64,000 nucleotides of DNA, taken from Planococcus halocryophilus (GTDB taxonomy: Bacteria > Bacillota > Bacilli > Bacillales_A > Planococcaceae). The first letter of the stretch is position 1; every line of letters begins with the position of its first letter. The notes under the pieces were generated by a model. That model worked only from the letters and a program-made list of their open reading frames with translations, had not been told where the DNA came from and made no database searches. The position numbers and the translations under genes are program-made. Positions 36,113 to 46,463 of this stretch are shown here, one piece after another. The stretch spans positions 236,890 through 300,889 of the forward strand of contig NZ_JAKVTG010000003.1 in NCBI RefSeq assembly GCF_022489025.1, given 5' to 3'.

Positions 36113-38059
36113 ATGATGAACTTAAAATACTTAGATTTATTAGCGCAAAAATACGATTGTGAAGAAAAAGTCGCTACTGAAATCATTAACCTTGAGTCCA
36201 TATTGGATCTACCTAAAGGAACGGAACACTTTGTCAGTGATTTACACGGAGAGTTTCAGGCGTTTCAACATGTATTGCGTAATGGCTCTGGAAACGTAAA
36301 AGTAAAAATTAAAGACTTGTTTAAAAACGAACTGAGTGACGAAGAATTGAACGAATTCGCTACGATCGTTTATTATCCAGAAGAGAAATTGCTCATGATC
36401 AAAAGTCATTTTAACAGTAAAGCAGAGCTGCATGAATGGTACATAGAAGTAATTGAGCGGCTGCTGAAACTGATCGCCTACGCGTCGTCTAAATACACAC
36501 GCTCGAAGTTAAGGAAAGCGCTACCAAAACAATTTGTTTATATTATCGAAGAATTATTGTATAAAACAGATGAGTTTAAAAACAAGAAAGATTATTATGC
36601 AAAAATGGTGATGCAGATTATTTCCTTAGGACAAGCGGATAAATTGATTGTTGGATTGGCGTATACAACACAACGTCTAGTCGTTGATCACCTGCATGTC
36701 GTCGGAGATATTTATGACCGGGGACCAGATCCACATAAAATAGTGGATACGCTGATCGATTACCATTCAGTAGATGTTCAATGGGGAAATCATGACGTTT
36801 TATGGATAGGCGCTTATGCTGGTTCCAAAGTATGTTTAGCCAATATTTTACGGATTTGTGCTCGCTATAACAACTTAGACATTATTGAAGATGTATATGG
36901 TATTAACTTAAGGCCTTTACTAAACTTGGCTGAAAAATACTATGATGACAACCCGGCATTCCGACCAAAAAGAATTTCAGATGAAAAAATGACTGAGCAA
37001 GAGCAGTTGCAAATCACTAAAATTCATCAAGCGATTTCCATTATCCAATTTAAGTTAGAAAGTCCCATTATCAAAAGACGCTCATGCTTTGAAATGAAAG
37101 ATCGTTTACTGCTTGAAAAAGTCGATTATGAAAAAAATGAAGCGACAATTCATGGGGAAACTTATCCATTAGAAAATACGTGTTTTGCGACTATCAATCC
37201 AGATCAACCAGATGAATTATTAGAAGAAGAAAGACAAGTTATCGACAAATTGCTATTTTCGGTTCAACATTCAGAAAAACTAGCGCGACATATGAATTTT
37301 TTGATAAAAAAAGGCAGTTTGTATTTGAAATACAATGGCAATTTACTTATTCATGGATGCATTCCATTAGATGAAGATGGCAATATGGAGAAAATGGAGA
37401 TCGAGGGAAAATCATACGCAGGGCGTGAACTGCTCGATGTTTTTGAGCGTTATTTGCGTACTTCATTTGCACATCCGGAAGAAACGGATGATTTTGCTAC
37501 CGATATGGTGTGGTATTTGTGGACAGGTGAATATTCATCGCTTTTTGGAAAACGTGAAATGACAACATTTGAGCGTTACTTTATTCAAGACAAAGAAACG
37601 CATAAAGAGCGTAAAAATCCTTATTACTATTTACGTGAAGACGAAGAAATATGCCGGAAAATACTTGCTGAATTTGAATTGAACCCCGATCACGGCCGTA
37701 TTATCAATGGCCATACACCTGTTAAAGAGCGGGACGGAGAAAATCCGATCAAAGCAAATGGCAAAATGCTTGTAATCGATGGTGGGTTCTCAAAAGCTTA
37801 CCAGTCCACTACAGGAATTGCCGGGTATACCTTGCTTTATAATTCTTATGGCATGCAATTGGTCGCTCACCAGTTATTCAATTCAAAAGATGAAGTATTG
37901 CAAAACGGTACAGATGTTTTATCTGTAAAACGATTGGTTGATGAAGAATTAGAACGTAAAAAAGTTAAAGAAACCAATATTGGTGAATGTCTCCAGCAAG
38001 AAATTTGGAATTTGAATAGTTTAAGAGAATATCGATACATGAAAACTGTTAGGAAGTAG
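36113..38059 (+). CDS. fbp: Fructose-1,6-bisphosphatase class III
   Basis: A 648-residue gluconeogenic enzyme of the Firmicutes-specific class III, with calcineurin-like metallophosphatase motifs: [30 protein letters not shown] and the late [20 protein letters not shown] lies eight bases before the ATG at 36113 ([10 protein letters not shown]); the ATG at 36089 lies upstream of that site. Class III enzymes in Bacillus are activated by phosphoenolpyruvate. Confidence 0.97.
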   Translation: MMNLKYLDLLAQKYDCEEKVATEIINLESILDLPKGTEHFVSDLHGEFQAFQHVLRNGSGNVKVKIKDLFKNELSDEELNEFATIVYYPEEKLLMIKSHFNSKAELHEWYIEVIERLLKLIAYASSKYTRSKLRKALPKQFVYIIEELLYKTDEFKNKKDYYAKMVMQIISLGQADKLIVGLAYTTQRLVVDHLHVVGDIYDRGPDPHKIVDTLIDYHSVDVQWGNHDVLWIGAYAGSKVCLANILRICARYNNLDIIEDVYGINLRPLLNLAEKYYDDNPAFRPKRISDEKMTEQEQLQITKIHQAISIIQFKLESPIIKRRSCFEMKDRLLLEKVDYEKNEATIHGETYPLENTCFATINPDQPDELLEEERQVIDKLLFSVQHSEKLARHMNFLIKKGSLYLKYNGNLLIHGCIPLDEDGNMEKMEIEGKSYAGRELLDVFERYLRTSFAHPEETDDFATDMVWYLWTGEYSSLFGKREMTTFERYFIQDKETHKERKNPYYYLREDEEICRKILAEFELNPDHGRIINGHTPVKERDGENPIKANGKMLVIDGGFSKAYQSTTGIAGYTLLYNSYGMQLVAHQLFNSKDEVLQNGTDVLSVKRLVDEELERKKVKETNIGECLQQEIWNLNSLREYRYMKTVRK

Positions 38060-38072
38060 AAAAAGTATGGAA

Positions 38073-38107
38073 AAGAAGAGGTGTATCCATATGCCTCTTC
38101 TTTTTTG
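38073..38107 (+). terminator. Terminator after fbp
   Basis: Stem AAGAAGAGG / CCTCTTCTT and T6. Confidence 0.85.
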
Positions 38108-38279
38108 TATTCAAAAAAACGATTGAAAAGGCAAGTAGTATAAAAAATATGATAGAAATTAGTAAATAATGCAAAACTCTTTATGATAAGTCCTAAAAAT
38201 AATATACTATGAGAATAGATAATTTTAACTAGAACCTGATAGTCTACAATTTACGTTTATTAAGAGCGGAGCGAATAAA

Positions 38280-40328
38280 ATGTTGAAAGAACAAGAAAGA
38301 TATTCGAGACTGGCAGAAATCACAAGAATCATTAATACGAAACTGGAATTACAAGACATGCTTCAACATGTCGCAGCGGCCATTTCAGAGGAAATTGTTC
38401 AATGTGATGCTATCGGTATTTATCTTCCTGATAACGAAGGAGTATTCCGAGCTGTAGCAGGTAAGCCTGAAGCTATCAATGGTCAACCGTTGACTAATCA
38501 GAAAATAGATTTGGATGAAGATCCACTTGCAAATGAAATTGCCACTACAAAACAAGTGGTTTACATTCCCGATACATCGATGGACTCACGTCCTAATGCT
38601 GCAGCTTTAGCAGCATTTAATATAAAGTCACTTCTTGGACTGCCAATTATATATGAGCAGCATTTATATGGCCTCGTATTTCTATTTGACAATGGAAAGA
38701 AAATGGAATTAACAGACAATCAAATTCAAAGTGTAGAAGCTTATGTCAATATGGCAGCTGTAGCTATTCAAAATGCTAACACCCTTAAACAAAAAGAGCA
38801 GTTGCTTGCAGAAAAACAAGTACTTCTCGACGTAAATAACGAACTTGCTAAATGTTCGACTGTAAAAGAAAGCCTAACTACTTGTTTTCGTTATTTAGAG
38901 AATGTCGCTGGGTTTACAAATGTCGCAGTTTTTTTAAGAAAGCCAAATCATTCAAACACCGTTTATCTCAAAGAAGTGAATAGCAAATCAAATTGGTCCA
39001 AACCTGAATGGGAACGTATTCTTGATGATTTTCAATCTAATACGAATTCTGAAACAGTCATCAAAAACATTATTAGGAAAAAACATATGCGTTTTATTCC
39101 CTCAGAAGAAAAATGTCGGTTAGTGTTTATTCCGTTGATATCAAAAGGAGCAGTTTTCGGAGTAATTGCAATCGCTTGTTTACCAGAAAAATTGCATGTT
39201 TTCGACAAAACACAAATCAACTTAACGCAGTCAATTATCAATTCGACTGCGGTTACACTTTCAAACTTAACTTATATGGATCAACTCGAGCATCGTGTAA
39301 GAGACCGAACGTTGGAGCTAGCAAATGCAAACGAGCGGGTTACTAGTGTTATTGGCAGCATTACAGATGGTTTTTTTGCGCTGAATGAAAACTGGGAATT
39401 TATCTATATTAATAATCATCAAGTTCTTCCAAAAGGACGCACCCCAGAAAATGTGTTGGGTGAGGAAATATGGTCTGTTTTTCCAGCGCGTTTTAATACG
39501 GTTTTGTATAAAGAATTTTCTGGAGCCATGTTGAAAAGAATGCCTGTACGTTTTGAAATTGCATCTGCTGAAGAAGGCTATTGTTACGAAATTGTGGCCT
39601 ATCCTTTTGATGATGGTATTTGTTGCATGTGCAAAAATACGACAGAAAAGAAACTCTATGAAAATGAATTGAAACGTTTATCAAATTTAGAACTCATTGG
39701 ACAAATGGCCGCAGGAATTAGTCATGAAATTCGAAATCCAATGACGACTGTTCGTGGCTTTTTGCAGTTGCTTACAGATAACAAAGAACTAGAAAGTTAC
39801 AATTCGTATTTCGAACTTATGATAGAAGAGCTAGACCGGGCAAACTCCATCATTTCTGAATTTCTATCGATGGGCAATACGAGGTCGTCGGATTTGAAAA
39901 TGCAAAATCTAAATGCCATTATTACGGATATCGCTCCTTTGTTGAAAATTGATACGTTTAGTCAAAATAAGTTTATTGAAATCGAAACGATGGATTTGCC
40001 GGATCTCCTGTTAAACCGAAATGAAATTCGTCAATTGCTCATAAACATTTGCCGAAATGGACTGGAAGCCATGAACCCAGGAGAAATGTTGTCTATACGC
40101 ACGTATATAGAAAACGAAAATGCAGTTGTTCTTGAAATAGAAGATGAAGGCGAAGGCATGAGCGAAGAAGTGTTAAAGAAAATCGGGACTCCGTTTTATA
40201 CGACTAAAGACAATGGCACGGGTCTTGGACTCGGTGTTTCTTATGCTATTGCTGCTCGTCATCGAGCAAAAATCGATGTACAGTCAAGTAGTGACGGAAC
40301 CATTTTTTCATTCAAATTTCAATTATAA
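38280..40328 (+). CDS. Cytoplasmic sensor histidine kinase (GAF-GAF-PAS-HisKA-HATPase)
   Basis: A 682-residue kinase with no membrane segment. The N-terminal part looks like two GAF domains (about 15-165 and 185-335), then a PAS-like domain (about 350-450), and the kinase core: H-box AAGISHEIRNPMTTVRGFLQ, N-box NICRNGLEAM, G-boxes IEDEGEGMSEE and GTGLGLGVSYAIA. The H-box with FLQLL is of the sporulation KinA/ResE-like PAS kinase group. No response regulator is adjacent, so it is an orphan kinase. Signal unknown; GAF domains suggest a small intracellular ligand or redox cue. Confidence 0.88.
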   Translation: MLKEQERYSRLAEITRIINTKLELQDMLQHVAAAISEEIVQCDAIGIYLPDNEGVFRAVAGKPEAINGQPLTNQKIDLDEDPLANEIATTKQVVYIPDTSMDSRPNAAALAAFNIKSLLGLPIIYEQHLYGLVFLFDNGKKMELTDNQIQSVEAYVNMAAVAIQNANTLKQKEQLLAEKQVLLDVNNELAKCSTVKESLTTCFRYLENVAGFTNVAVFLRKPNHSNTVYLKEVNSKSNWSKPEWERILDDFQSNTNSETVIKNIIRKKHMRFIPSEEKCRLVFIPLISKGAVFGVIAIACLPEKLHVFDKTQINLTQSIINSTAVTLSNLTYMDQLEHRVRDRTLELANANERVTSVIGSITDGFFALNENWEFIYINNHQVLPKGRTPENVLGEEIWSVFPARFNTVLYKEFSGAMLKRMPVRFEIASAEEGYCYEIVAYPFDDGICCMCKNTTEKKLYENELKRLSNLELIGQMAAGISHEIRNPMTTVRGFLQLLTDNKELESYNSYFELMIEELDRANSIISEFLSMGNTRSSDLKMQNLNAIITDIAPLLKIDTFSQNKFIEIETMDLPDLLLNRNEIRQLLINICRNGLEAMNPGEMLSIRTYIENENAVVLEIEDEGEGMSEEVLKKIGTPFYTTKDNGTGLGLGVSYAIAARHRAKIDVQSSSDGTIFSFKFQL

Positions 40329-40367
40329 TAAATGGGATTCAATTGAATCATCCATATTAAAACTAGA

Positions 40368-40417
40368 AGACTAGAGAAAAACTCGATCTGTTGGAGTTGT
40401 CTCTAGTCTTTTTTTGA
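40368..40417 (+). terminator. Terminator after the histidine kinase gene
   Basis: Stem AAGACTAGAGA / TCTCTAGTCTT followed by T7. Confidence 0.85.
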
Positions 40418-40529
40418 AATAGATTGACTAGGATAGACGTAGCTTGTGTAATACTCGTAAGTCAGTAGCACTTTCCATACCTGTCCCATATAATGACTAG
40501 ATAGTTACAACAAGAAGGAGTGAAATTGA

Positions 40530-40955
40530 ATGGTCCAAAGTACAGACACGTCAACTCCCAAACATATCTTATCTGCAGCAGCTGTAGTATTAAATGAACA
40601 AGGTGAATTATTGTTGATCAAAGGTCCGCGCAGAGGGTGGGAAATGCCCGGTGGTCAAGTAGAAGAAGGAGAATCGCTTACAGAAGCGACTATTCGCGAA
40701 GTAAAAGAAGAAACCGGAATCGATATTGAAATCCAAAAATTTTGTGGTGTGTTTCAAAATGTGGAAAGCTCCATTTGCAATACCTTGTTTTTAGCAAAAC
40801 CAATCGGTGGGCATTTGACCACGTCAGCAGAAAGCCTCGAAGTCGCGTATTATCCGATTAGCGAAGCGTTAGAAATGGTAACATGGAAAAACTTTAGGAA
40901 TAGAATCGAGCATTGTCTCGATGAGCACAAGCAGCCATTTTATGTAGCATTTTAA
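40530..40955 (+). CDS. NUDIX hydrolase
   Basis: A 141-residue pyrophosphohydrolase with a complete Nudix box, GGQVEEGESLTEATIREVKE followed by ETGI, around residues 46-69. AGAAGGAGTG precedes the ATG. Its substrate, a nucleoside diphosphate linked to some X, cannot be told. Convergent with the DUF305 gene. Confidence 0.9.
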   Translation: MVQSTDTSTPKHILSAAAVVLNEQGELLLIKGPRRGWEMPGGQVEEGESLTEATIREVKEETGIDIEIQKFCGVFQNVESSICNTLFLAKPIGGHLTTSAESLEVAYYPISEALEMVTWKNFRNRIEHCLDEHKQPFYVAF

Positions 40956-40961
40956 ACGTGG

Positions 40962-40998
40962 AAAAGACCAAGAGCAGGATGTTGAGCTCTTGGTCTTT
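40962..40998. terminator. Bidirectional terminator
   Basis: Thirteen-base stem AAAGACCAAGAGC / GCTCTTGGTCTTT between convergent genes. Confidence 0.85.
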
Positions 40999-41003
40999 CT
41001 CGT

Positions 41004-41456
41004 TTATTCCTCGTCTTCAAGGTCTTCGATCAGCTTTTTCATTTCGGCAATTTCTTTTCGTTGTGCTTCTATAATCGAGTCTGCCAATTCACGAACGCGA
41101 GGATCTGAAATGTTGGCTCGTTCACTCGTCAAAATCGCAATCGAATGGTGGGGAATCATAGCTTCCATCCACTTAACATCTTCGATTAAGGTTTGACTGC
41201 GAACAAGCCATAACGATAGGGCAAAAACAACGGCACTCGTCCCAAGAATCACCGCATTGGCTTTTTTGTTTTTGTACATTGGCCACATGAACAGCAACAT
41301 AACAATCGCCATTGTAGAGCCCATGATCAATGCCATATACACCCGGGTTTCACTATAGAAAATGTGGTCGAACTGAAACGTATTCAAAAATGTTAACCAA
41401 TACATAATAAAAGCTGAAGTCAAAATCATCACTGTAAATTTCACATACGCATTCAT
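41004..41456 (-). CDS. DUF305 membrane protein
   Basis: A 150-residue protein with three membrane helices in the first 85 residues and a DUF305 tail: WMEAMIPHHSIAILTSERANI and a C-terminal coiled-coil-like acidic helix. The histidine pair is the DUF305 hallmark, often associated with copper handling. GGAGGAGTA precedes the start on the minus strand. The 230 bases to its right (41457-41693) contain no evident gene. Confidence 0.85.
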   Translation of the reverse strand: MNAYVKFTVMILTSAFIMYWLTFLNTFQFDHIFYSETRVYMALIMGSTMAIVMLLFMWPMYKNKKANAVILGTSAVVFALSLWLVRSQTLIEDVKWMEAMIPHHSIAILTSERANISDPRVRELADSIIEAQRKEIAEMKKLIEDLEDEE

Positions 41457-41693
41457 CTATACTCCTCCTCCTTTTCAAATTAGGTTGCTAAACGAAACTT
41501 ATTATTTATATACCTTGAATTATTTCGAATAAACTCCATAAAAACTGCACAAATGGCGAGAGAAGTAGCTTTAATGCTTTAGTTAAAATTAGAAACTTGA
41601 AAATATCTGAATAAATTTACTAATGTAAATTCTTAACACAGAAAAAATGTTATGATTATTTTAACCAAATCATGACAAGTCAGGAGATAGCAA

Positions 41694-42569
41694 ATGGATG
41701 TTGCACCAATTATTGCTCAATTAAATAAAGAGAAGTCGATTGGGCATACGAATATGTACATGGCTTTAGCTGGCGGCACAAGAAGCAAGGTTTTTCTTCT
41801 TTATCAAAAAAAGGGCAATGCGTGCATCTTAAAGCTTAACGAGGCAAAAGTCACCAAAGAAGAAGCGGATTTTCTTTCTCTTTACCAGCCGATTTCTTTA
41901 CTGCCAGATTTACTAGCCGTTGATTCTTTATATCAATTTATGGTGTATACATATATTCCAGGTTCTACAGCAAATCACCAGAGTAGCCCCAAGATGAGCC
42001 TTCTTTCGACGTTGGTTTCGGAGCTGATAAACCACTATCAACCTGTATTAAATCAACACAACTGGGGCTGGAGAGATGCACCCGTAAGTTCTTGGGCGCA
42101 ATTTTTACGCGATGAAGTAAAAGCGGCAACCGCCATTTTAACTCCTCAACTGGATAAACTAGGTGTAACGATTAAGGCACCATTCGTAGTAGAACACCGG
42201 AAACCCATTTTTCAAAACCAACCTTATTTGATTCATGGTGATTGCGGAGTACATAATTTTATCGTACGCGAAGAAAAGCTAGCGGGTGTCATCGATCCCA
42301 CCCCAATTTTAGGCTGGCCACATTATGATGTAATCTATGCATTTTTTTCGTCCCCTTCCGACTTAACAAAAAAGGCGTGGGATTCTGCAATCGCTGGCCT
42401 AACAATTGAGCGGCCTGCTGATTCTGTTTTGTATGAAGAATTGCTGATTGGGTTGTATCAAAGATTGAGCATTTGTCTTAAGCATCATCCTGAGGATTGG
42501 TCCATGTATATTCAAGCTTGGGAGTATTGGAGTAAAATAGTTTCCAATCAGCAACTGAAATTAGAGTAA
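41694..42569 (+). CDS. Phosphotransferase of the APH/choline-kinase family
   Basis: A 291-residue kinase-fold protein with the APH catalytic loop LIHGDCGVHNFIV and the metal-binding segment GVIDPTPILGWPHYDVIYAF. It phosphorylates a small molecule; the true substrate (aminoglycoside, amino sugar, homoserine, etc.) is not evident. CAGGAGA precedes the ATG. An EamA transporter gene follows 17 bases later, so the two may share a transcript. Confidence 0.8.
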   Translation: MDVAPIIAQLNKEKSIGHTNMYMALAGGTRSKVFLLYQKKGNACILKLNEAKVTKEEADFLSLYQPISLLPDLLAVDSLYQFMVYTYIPGSTANHQSSPKMSLLSTLVSELINHYQPVLNQHNWGWRDAPVSSWAQFLRDEVKAATAILTPQLDKLGVTIKAPFVVEHRKPIFQNQPYLIHGDCGVHNFIVREEKLAGVIDPTPILGWPHYDVIYAFFSSPSDLTKKAWDSAIAGLTIERPADSVLYEELLIGLYQRLSICLKHHPEDWSMYIQAWEYWSKIVSNQQLKLE

Positions 42570-42586
42570 TCGGGGAGAGTGGCAAA

Positions 42587-43468
42587 TTGAAAGAAAAACT
42601 GATTTTCTCTTTATTGGTCATATTGACGACGGGATTGATGGGGTCATCTTTTGTCGTAGCGAAAATAGGCTTGATCTACATATCGCCTTTGTTGTTGGCG
42701 GGTATACGATTTACGATTGCCGGCAGTATTATGATTTTCTTTGTTTTGTTATTTAAAAGAAAACACCCTAAAAATGCTGCGACTTGGGGGAAAGTCATCT
42801 TAATCGGTGCTGTTCAAACTGCAGGCGTGATGGGAGCTATTTTCCTCAGTTTACGCACCATCACTTCAGGTGAGTCCGCGATATTAACGTTTATGAATCC
42901 CCTATTGGTGGTGTTGATTGGGACATTAGTGATGGGCATGCGTTACCGAATCGTGCAATGGTTCGGAGTTTTTGTTGGGTTTGCGGGTGTTTTTGTCACG
43001 ATGGGAAGCCATTTGGATCTTCAAATCGGGACATTGCTCGGATTTTTAAGTGCCATATTTTGGGCTGTTGGAACACTTCTTATAAAAAAATGGGGTGTCT
43101 CAATTGATATGTGGGTATTAACTGCGTATCAAATGTTGTTTGGTGGTCTTATCTTATTGCTTGGCTCAGCCTTTTTAGAAAATGCCTACATAGTCATTAA
43201 CACAACATCGGTCTCTATTTTATTGTGGCTATCCATTCCAGCTTCCATCATTCAATTCACGATTTGGTTTTACTTGTTGCAAAAAGGGGATTCTGGTAAA
43301 GTTAGCGCATTTTTGTTTTTAGCTCCTTTTTTCGGTATCGTATCTGGCTGGCTCGTGTTAGGAGAATCTATTGGGATACCATTATTAGTTGGTGGCAGTT
43401 TGATTTTCTCAGGAATTTTCTTAGTCAACTGGCCAGAAAAACGCGTGCCAGTGAAAGTAACCGTATAG
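42587..43468 (+). CDS. EamA-family transporter (DMT superfamily)
   Basis: A 293-residue protein with ten membrane helices in two EamA repeats, the second ending LLVGGSLIFSGIFLVNW. TTG start with GGGGAGAG eight bases upstream. Members export metabolites or amino acids; the substrate here is unknown. It lies between the APH-like kinase gene and a GNAT gene on the same strand with short gaps, a probable three-gene unit. Confidence 0.88.
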   Translation: MKEKLIFSLLVILTTGLMGSSFVVAKIGLIYISPLLLAGIRFTIAGSIMIFFVLLFKRKHPKNAATWGKVILIGAVQTAGVMGAIFLSLRTITSGESAILTFMNPLLVVLIGTLVMGMRYRIVQWFGVFVGFAGVFVTMGSHLDLQIGTLLGFLSAIFWAVGTLLIKKWGVSIDMWVLTAYQMLFGGLILLLGSAFLENAYIVINTTSVSILLWLSIPASIIQFTIWFYLLQKGDSGKVSAFLFLAPFFGIVSGWLVLGESIGIPLLVGGSLIFSGIFLVNWPEKRVPVKVTV

Positions 43469-43506
43469 CTTAGTTTAACTAACAATAAAGAAATGGAGCA
43501 TTCAAG

Positions 43507-44064
43507 TTGATAGAACTAGCAGGAAGAAAGATGACTTTAACAAACGCAACAGAAGAATTGTTAGATGAGCTTCATTATTGGCGCTTTGAAGACCCACTAC
43601 AAGAAGCGAAAAAGTGGAACGGACCGTATATTCCAGAGGCGTGGTTGAATAGAGATCAACACCGCAAAAAATGGTTAGAGGAAAAAGACATTTCGTTCGG
43701 CATCCCGGCATCACTCATTATTACGGCGGACGACAAAGCAATTGGCTATGTTGGTGCTTATTGGGTGGATAAAAACACAAATTGGTTAGAGACGGGTGTT
43801 GTAATTTATGACACGAATTATTGGAACGGTGGATACGGCTCTGAGGCTTACCGGATGTGGATCGACTTTTTGTTTGCCAATACCGATTTGCACCGACTCG
43901 GCATGTCGACTTGGTCTGGCAATGAACGAATGATTAGCGTTGCAAAACGACTTGGTATGTCAGAAGAAGCGCGTATTCGAAAAGCACGCATAGTCGATGG
44001 ACAATTGTATGATGCGATTAAGATGGGCATATTGCGTGAGGAATGGGTAGCGATAAATGCGTAG
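43507..44064 (+). CDS. GNAT acetyltransferase, RimJ/RimL type
   Basis: A 185-residue Acetyltransf_3-type enzyme. The acetyl-CoA region is visible around TNYWNGGYGSEAYRMWIDFLF and LHRLGMSTWSGNERMISVAKRLGM. TTG start with GGAG nine bases before it. The acetyl acceptor (ribosomal protein N-terminus or small amine) cannot be predicted. Confidence 0.85.
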   Translation: MIELAGRKMTLTNATEELLDELHYWRFEDPLQEAKKWNGPYIPEAWLNRDQHRKKWLEEKDISFGIPASLIITADDKAIGYVGAYWVDKNTNWLETGVVIYDTNYWNGGYGSEAYRMWIDFLFANTDLHRLGMSTWSGNERMISVAKRLGMSEEARIRKARIVDGQLYDAIKMGILREEWVAINA

Positions 44065-44073
44065 TTAATAATA

Positions 44074-44130
44074 AATAAAACCCTTGAGTAGATTTCACAA
44101 AAAAGTGATTTCGTTCAAGGGTTTTATTTC
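44074..44130. terminator. Bidirectional terminator
   Basis: Stem AATAAAACCCTTGA / TCAAGGGTTTTATT between the convergent GNAT and SLH genes. Confidence 0.85.
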
Positions 44131-44135
44131 ATATC

Positions 44136-45044
44136 TTATTGTTTAAAATTGAAAGCTGATTTAATAATGGTGATATAGTCGTCCACAAGAAATTGACCTG
44201 ATTTACCAGTTAAACTTTGGTGTTCAATAGTTAACAATGTGCGGTCCGCTGATAGTTTATAAGAACTAGGCTTTACAGGAATTTCAGTCTTATCTTCTAA
44301 AATAACAATAAAATCGAAGAATTCAGCAATTTCAGTAGCACTATAACCTTCAAATGCTGGTTCAGATAATGTAATTACAGTAGATGTTGGCGAAACAACT
44401 TTGACATTAGTAGCTTCTGGGTAGTAAAACCAATCTGTTGTCGTTTCTATTGTTTTATAAAGCAAGTTGGCATATTCGCCACGAGTAATATTGGCGTATG
44501 TTCCATAAGTAGTAGGGGTTTTACCTGAAGTAATCTCGGCACCATACAATGCTTCGATATAAGGCTTAAATACTCCACCAACATCAGAAAAAGGTGTGGT
44601 TTGCTGGAATTCGTCTAACTCAAATGCAGTAGTAAGGAATTTGGCCATTGCACCTCGGCTAAGTGGAGCTGCTGGTTGGAATTCATCTTTAGTTACTCCT
44701 GAAACAATTCCCACTTCTGCAAGTGCATTTACAGCACCGCGAACACGAGTATTTAAATCTTTAAATCCAGCATCTTTAGCGTTATCAGTATCTAAAAACA
44801 AAGTGTTCGCAAGAATCACAGCTGCATCTCCACGCGTTAACGATTCACCAGTACCAAATTTTGTTGGACTTTTACCATTAATCAATTCTAATATGTAAAA
44901 AAATCCTACGGCTTCGTCATAACGTTCACCAACGTCAGTGAAAGGATGTAAAGAAGTTTCGGAAGCTGCAGAAGTGGGTGAAGCTAGTGTTACTGTTGCA
45001 AGCACAATTGCTGCAGTTGTATAAAAAAGTTTTTTAATGTTCAA
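44136..45044 (-). CDS. Secreted SLH-domain protein
   Basis: A 302-residue surface protein. After a signal peptide (KKLFYTTAAIVLATVTLASP, cut near TSAA) come three SLH domains at about 30-80, 90-140 and 150-205, each with FxDV...LTRGD/LSRGA/ITRGE motifs. These anchor proteins to pyruvylated wall polymer. A C-terminal domain of about 90 residues is beta-rich and unassigned. A TTG at 45044 with GGGGA upstream is favoured; an ATG at 45062 is the alternative. The low-GC 280 bases to its right hold no gene. Confidence 0.85.
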   Translation of the reverse strand: MNIKKLFYTTAAIVLATVTLASPTSAASETSLHPFTDVGERYDEAVGFFYILELINGKSPTKFGTGESLTRGDAAVILANTLFLDTDNAKDAGFKDLNTRVRGAVNALAEVGIVSGVTKDEFQPAAPLSRGAMAKFLTTAFELDEFQQTTPFSDVGGVFKPYIEALYGAEITSGKTPTTYGTYANITRGEYANLLYKTIETTTDWFYYPEATNVKVVSPTSTVITLSEPAFEGYSATEIAEFFDFIVILEDKTEIPVKPSSYKLSADRTLLTIEHQSLTGKSGQFLVDDYITIIKSAFNFKQ

Positions 45045-45298
45045 TGCTGTATCCCCGATCATATTATAATAAATGCTAAATATTACAAGATATAAATACT
45101 AAAACAAGAAACTCCTTTCAAAATGATTCGTGAAACTCAAATTATTATAGCTTTATTTATATCTATTTGTATAGTAATTTTTTTGTTTAATTACTAGTTA
45201 TTTGTAATTCTTTATAATTAGTATAAAAAAGCAATATTTAGGATATACCATAAATTATTATCAAAATTTTCAAATGTATTTCAGACAATAATAATATA

Positions 45299-45340
45299 AA
45301 AAGTCCACGAAATTTGTTTATTAAAATTCGTGGACTTTTC
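45299..45340. terminator. Terminator of the yeiH-like gene
   Basis: Stem AAAGTCCACGAA / TTCGTGGACTTT directly behind the minus-strand yeiH-like gene, with T-runs on both strands. The rest of 45063-45298 is AT-rich and shows no gene. Confidence 0.85.
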
Positions 45341-45344
45341 TATA

Positions 45345-46358
45345 TTAAATTATAAAATACGTTAAGACAGACAATAAAACCGAGGTAATCGTCATTGCAG
45401 CGAGCGGCAAGAGAGCACGTTCTCGTAAATCCCGTAAGCTGACATTCAATCCGAGTCCAACCATTGCAGCTGTAAGTAACCAAGTGGTTGCCGTTGAGAC
45501 AAAGTCACGTAAAGCTTCTGGGAACGGAACGACTGGACCCAATACAAAACTGCCTAACACGCTGAGGAAGATAAACCCGAGAAGAAACCAGGGAAAGTCG
45601 ACTTTTGCTGTAGTTTCTTCGTTTTTGTTTTTTCGTTTCATCATGAAAATAAAAATAAAACAAAGCGGAACGAGTAAAAAGACACGACCTAGTTTTCCAA
45701 GTAAAGCCATAGCGAGCCCATCTTCTCCAGCAGGAGCTCCGGCTAATGCCACATGAGCAATTTCATGTAAACTGATTCCAACCCACATACCATATTCAAT
45801 GTCATCAAGCGGTAAAAATGGGCGAATGATGGTATAAGTTATAGCAAATATCGTCCCCATAAGCGCAATAATGCCGACACCAATCGCAGTGTCTTCATCT
45901 TTTGCTTTAATGATCGGCGCAATAGCTGCAATAGCGGCTGCACCGCACACGCCAGTGCCGACACCAAGAAGTAACGAAATCGTTTGATCGGCTTTAAAGC
46001 GTTTGGCTAGCCAAACAGTTAATAAAATCGCAAAAGCAATAACGCCAACATCTCGTACTAAAAGCCAAAGACCATCGCTCAATACAGTATTAATGTTTAG
46101 TTTTAATCCGTATAAAATGATAGCGACACGTAGTAATCGTTTTGTGGAAAACGTGATACCAGACCGAATCGCAGTAGGATATCCGAAAAGCTGTCGGTAA
46201 AAAACCGCGATAATAATGGCGCAAGCCAGTTGGCCAATTTGATTAAAACCTGGCACTTGTGCCAATAAAAAACCTAAAAATGCGAGTAAAAACGTAAACA
46301 ACACACCACCGAGCAAGGCAGCTTTAGGTGATGTTGGTTTATTAAGAAATGCAGACAT
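45345..46358 (-). CDS. YeiH/UPF0324-family putative sulfate exporter
   Basis: A 337-residue membrane protein with about ten helices. Family motifs are visible: RVAIILYGLKLN, GVGTGVCGAAAIAAIAPII, GISLHEIAHVALAGA. ATG at 46358 follows AGGAGG; the longer frame starting at 46472 has no site and would overlap the LysR gene. Divergent from a LysR regulator, the arrangement seen for YeiH-YeiE and for CysL-controlled genes, so it is probably regulated by that neighbour. Confidence 0.9.
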   Translation of the reverse strand: MSAFLNKPTSPKAALLGGVLFTFLLAFLGFLLAQVPGFNQIGQLACAIIIAVFYRQLFGYPTAIRSGITFSTKRLLRVAIILYGLKLNINTVLSDGLWLLVRDVGVIAFAILLTVWLAKRFKADQTISLLLGVGTGVCGAAAIAAIAPIIKAKDEDTAIGVGIIALMGTIFAITYTIIRPFLPLDDIEYGMWVGISLHEIAHVALAGAPAGEDGLAMALLGKLGRVFLLVPLCFIFIFMMKRKNKNEETTAKVDFPWFLLGFIFLSVLGSFVLGPVVPFPEALRDFVSTATTWLLTAAMVGLGLNVSLRDLRERALLPLAAMTITSVLLSVLTYFII

Positions 46359-46463
46359 AGTAAAACCTCCTGCAATAAGCTTAGAAAAAAAGTATGCATT
46401 AGTAAAATAAGTATATAAAATGAGTATCATAAGTAAATTAAGATGTGAGGAGGGCACAAGAAA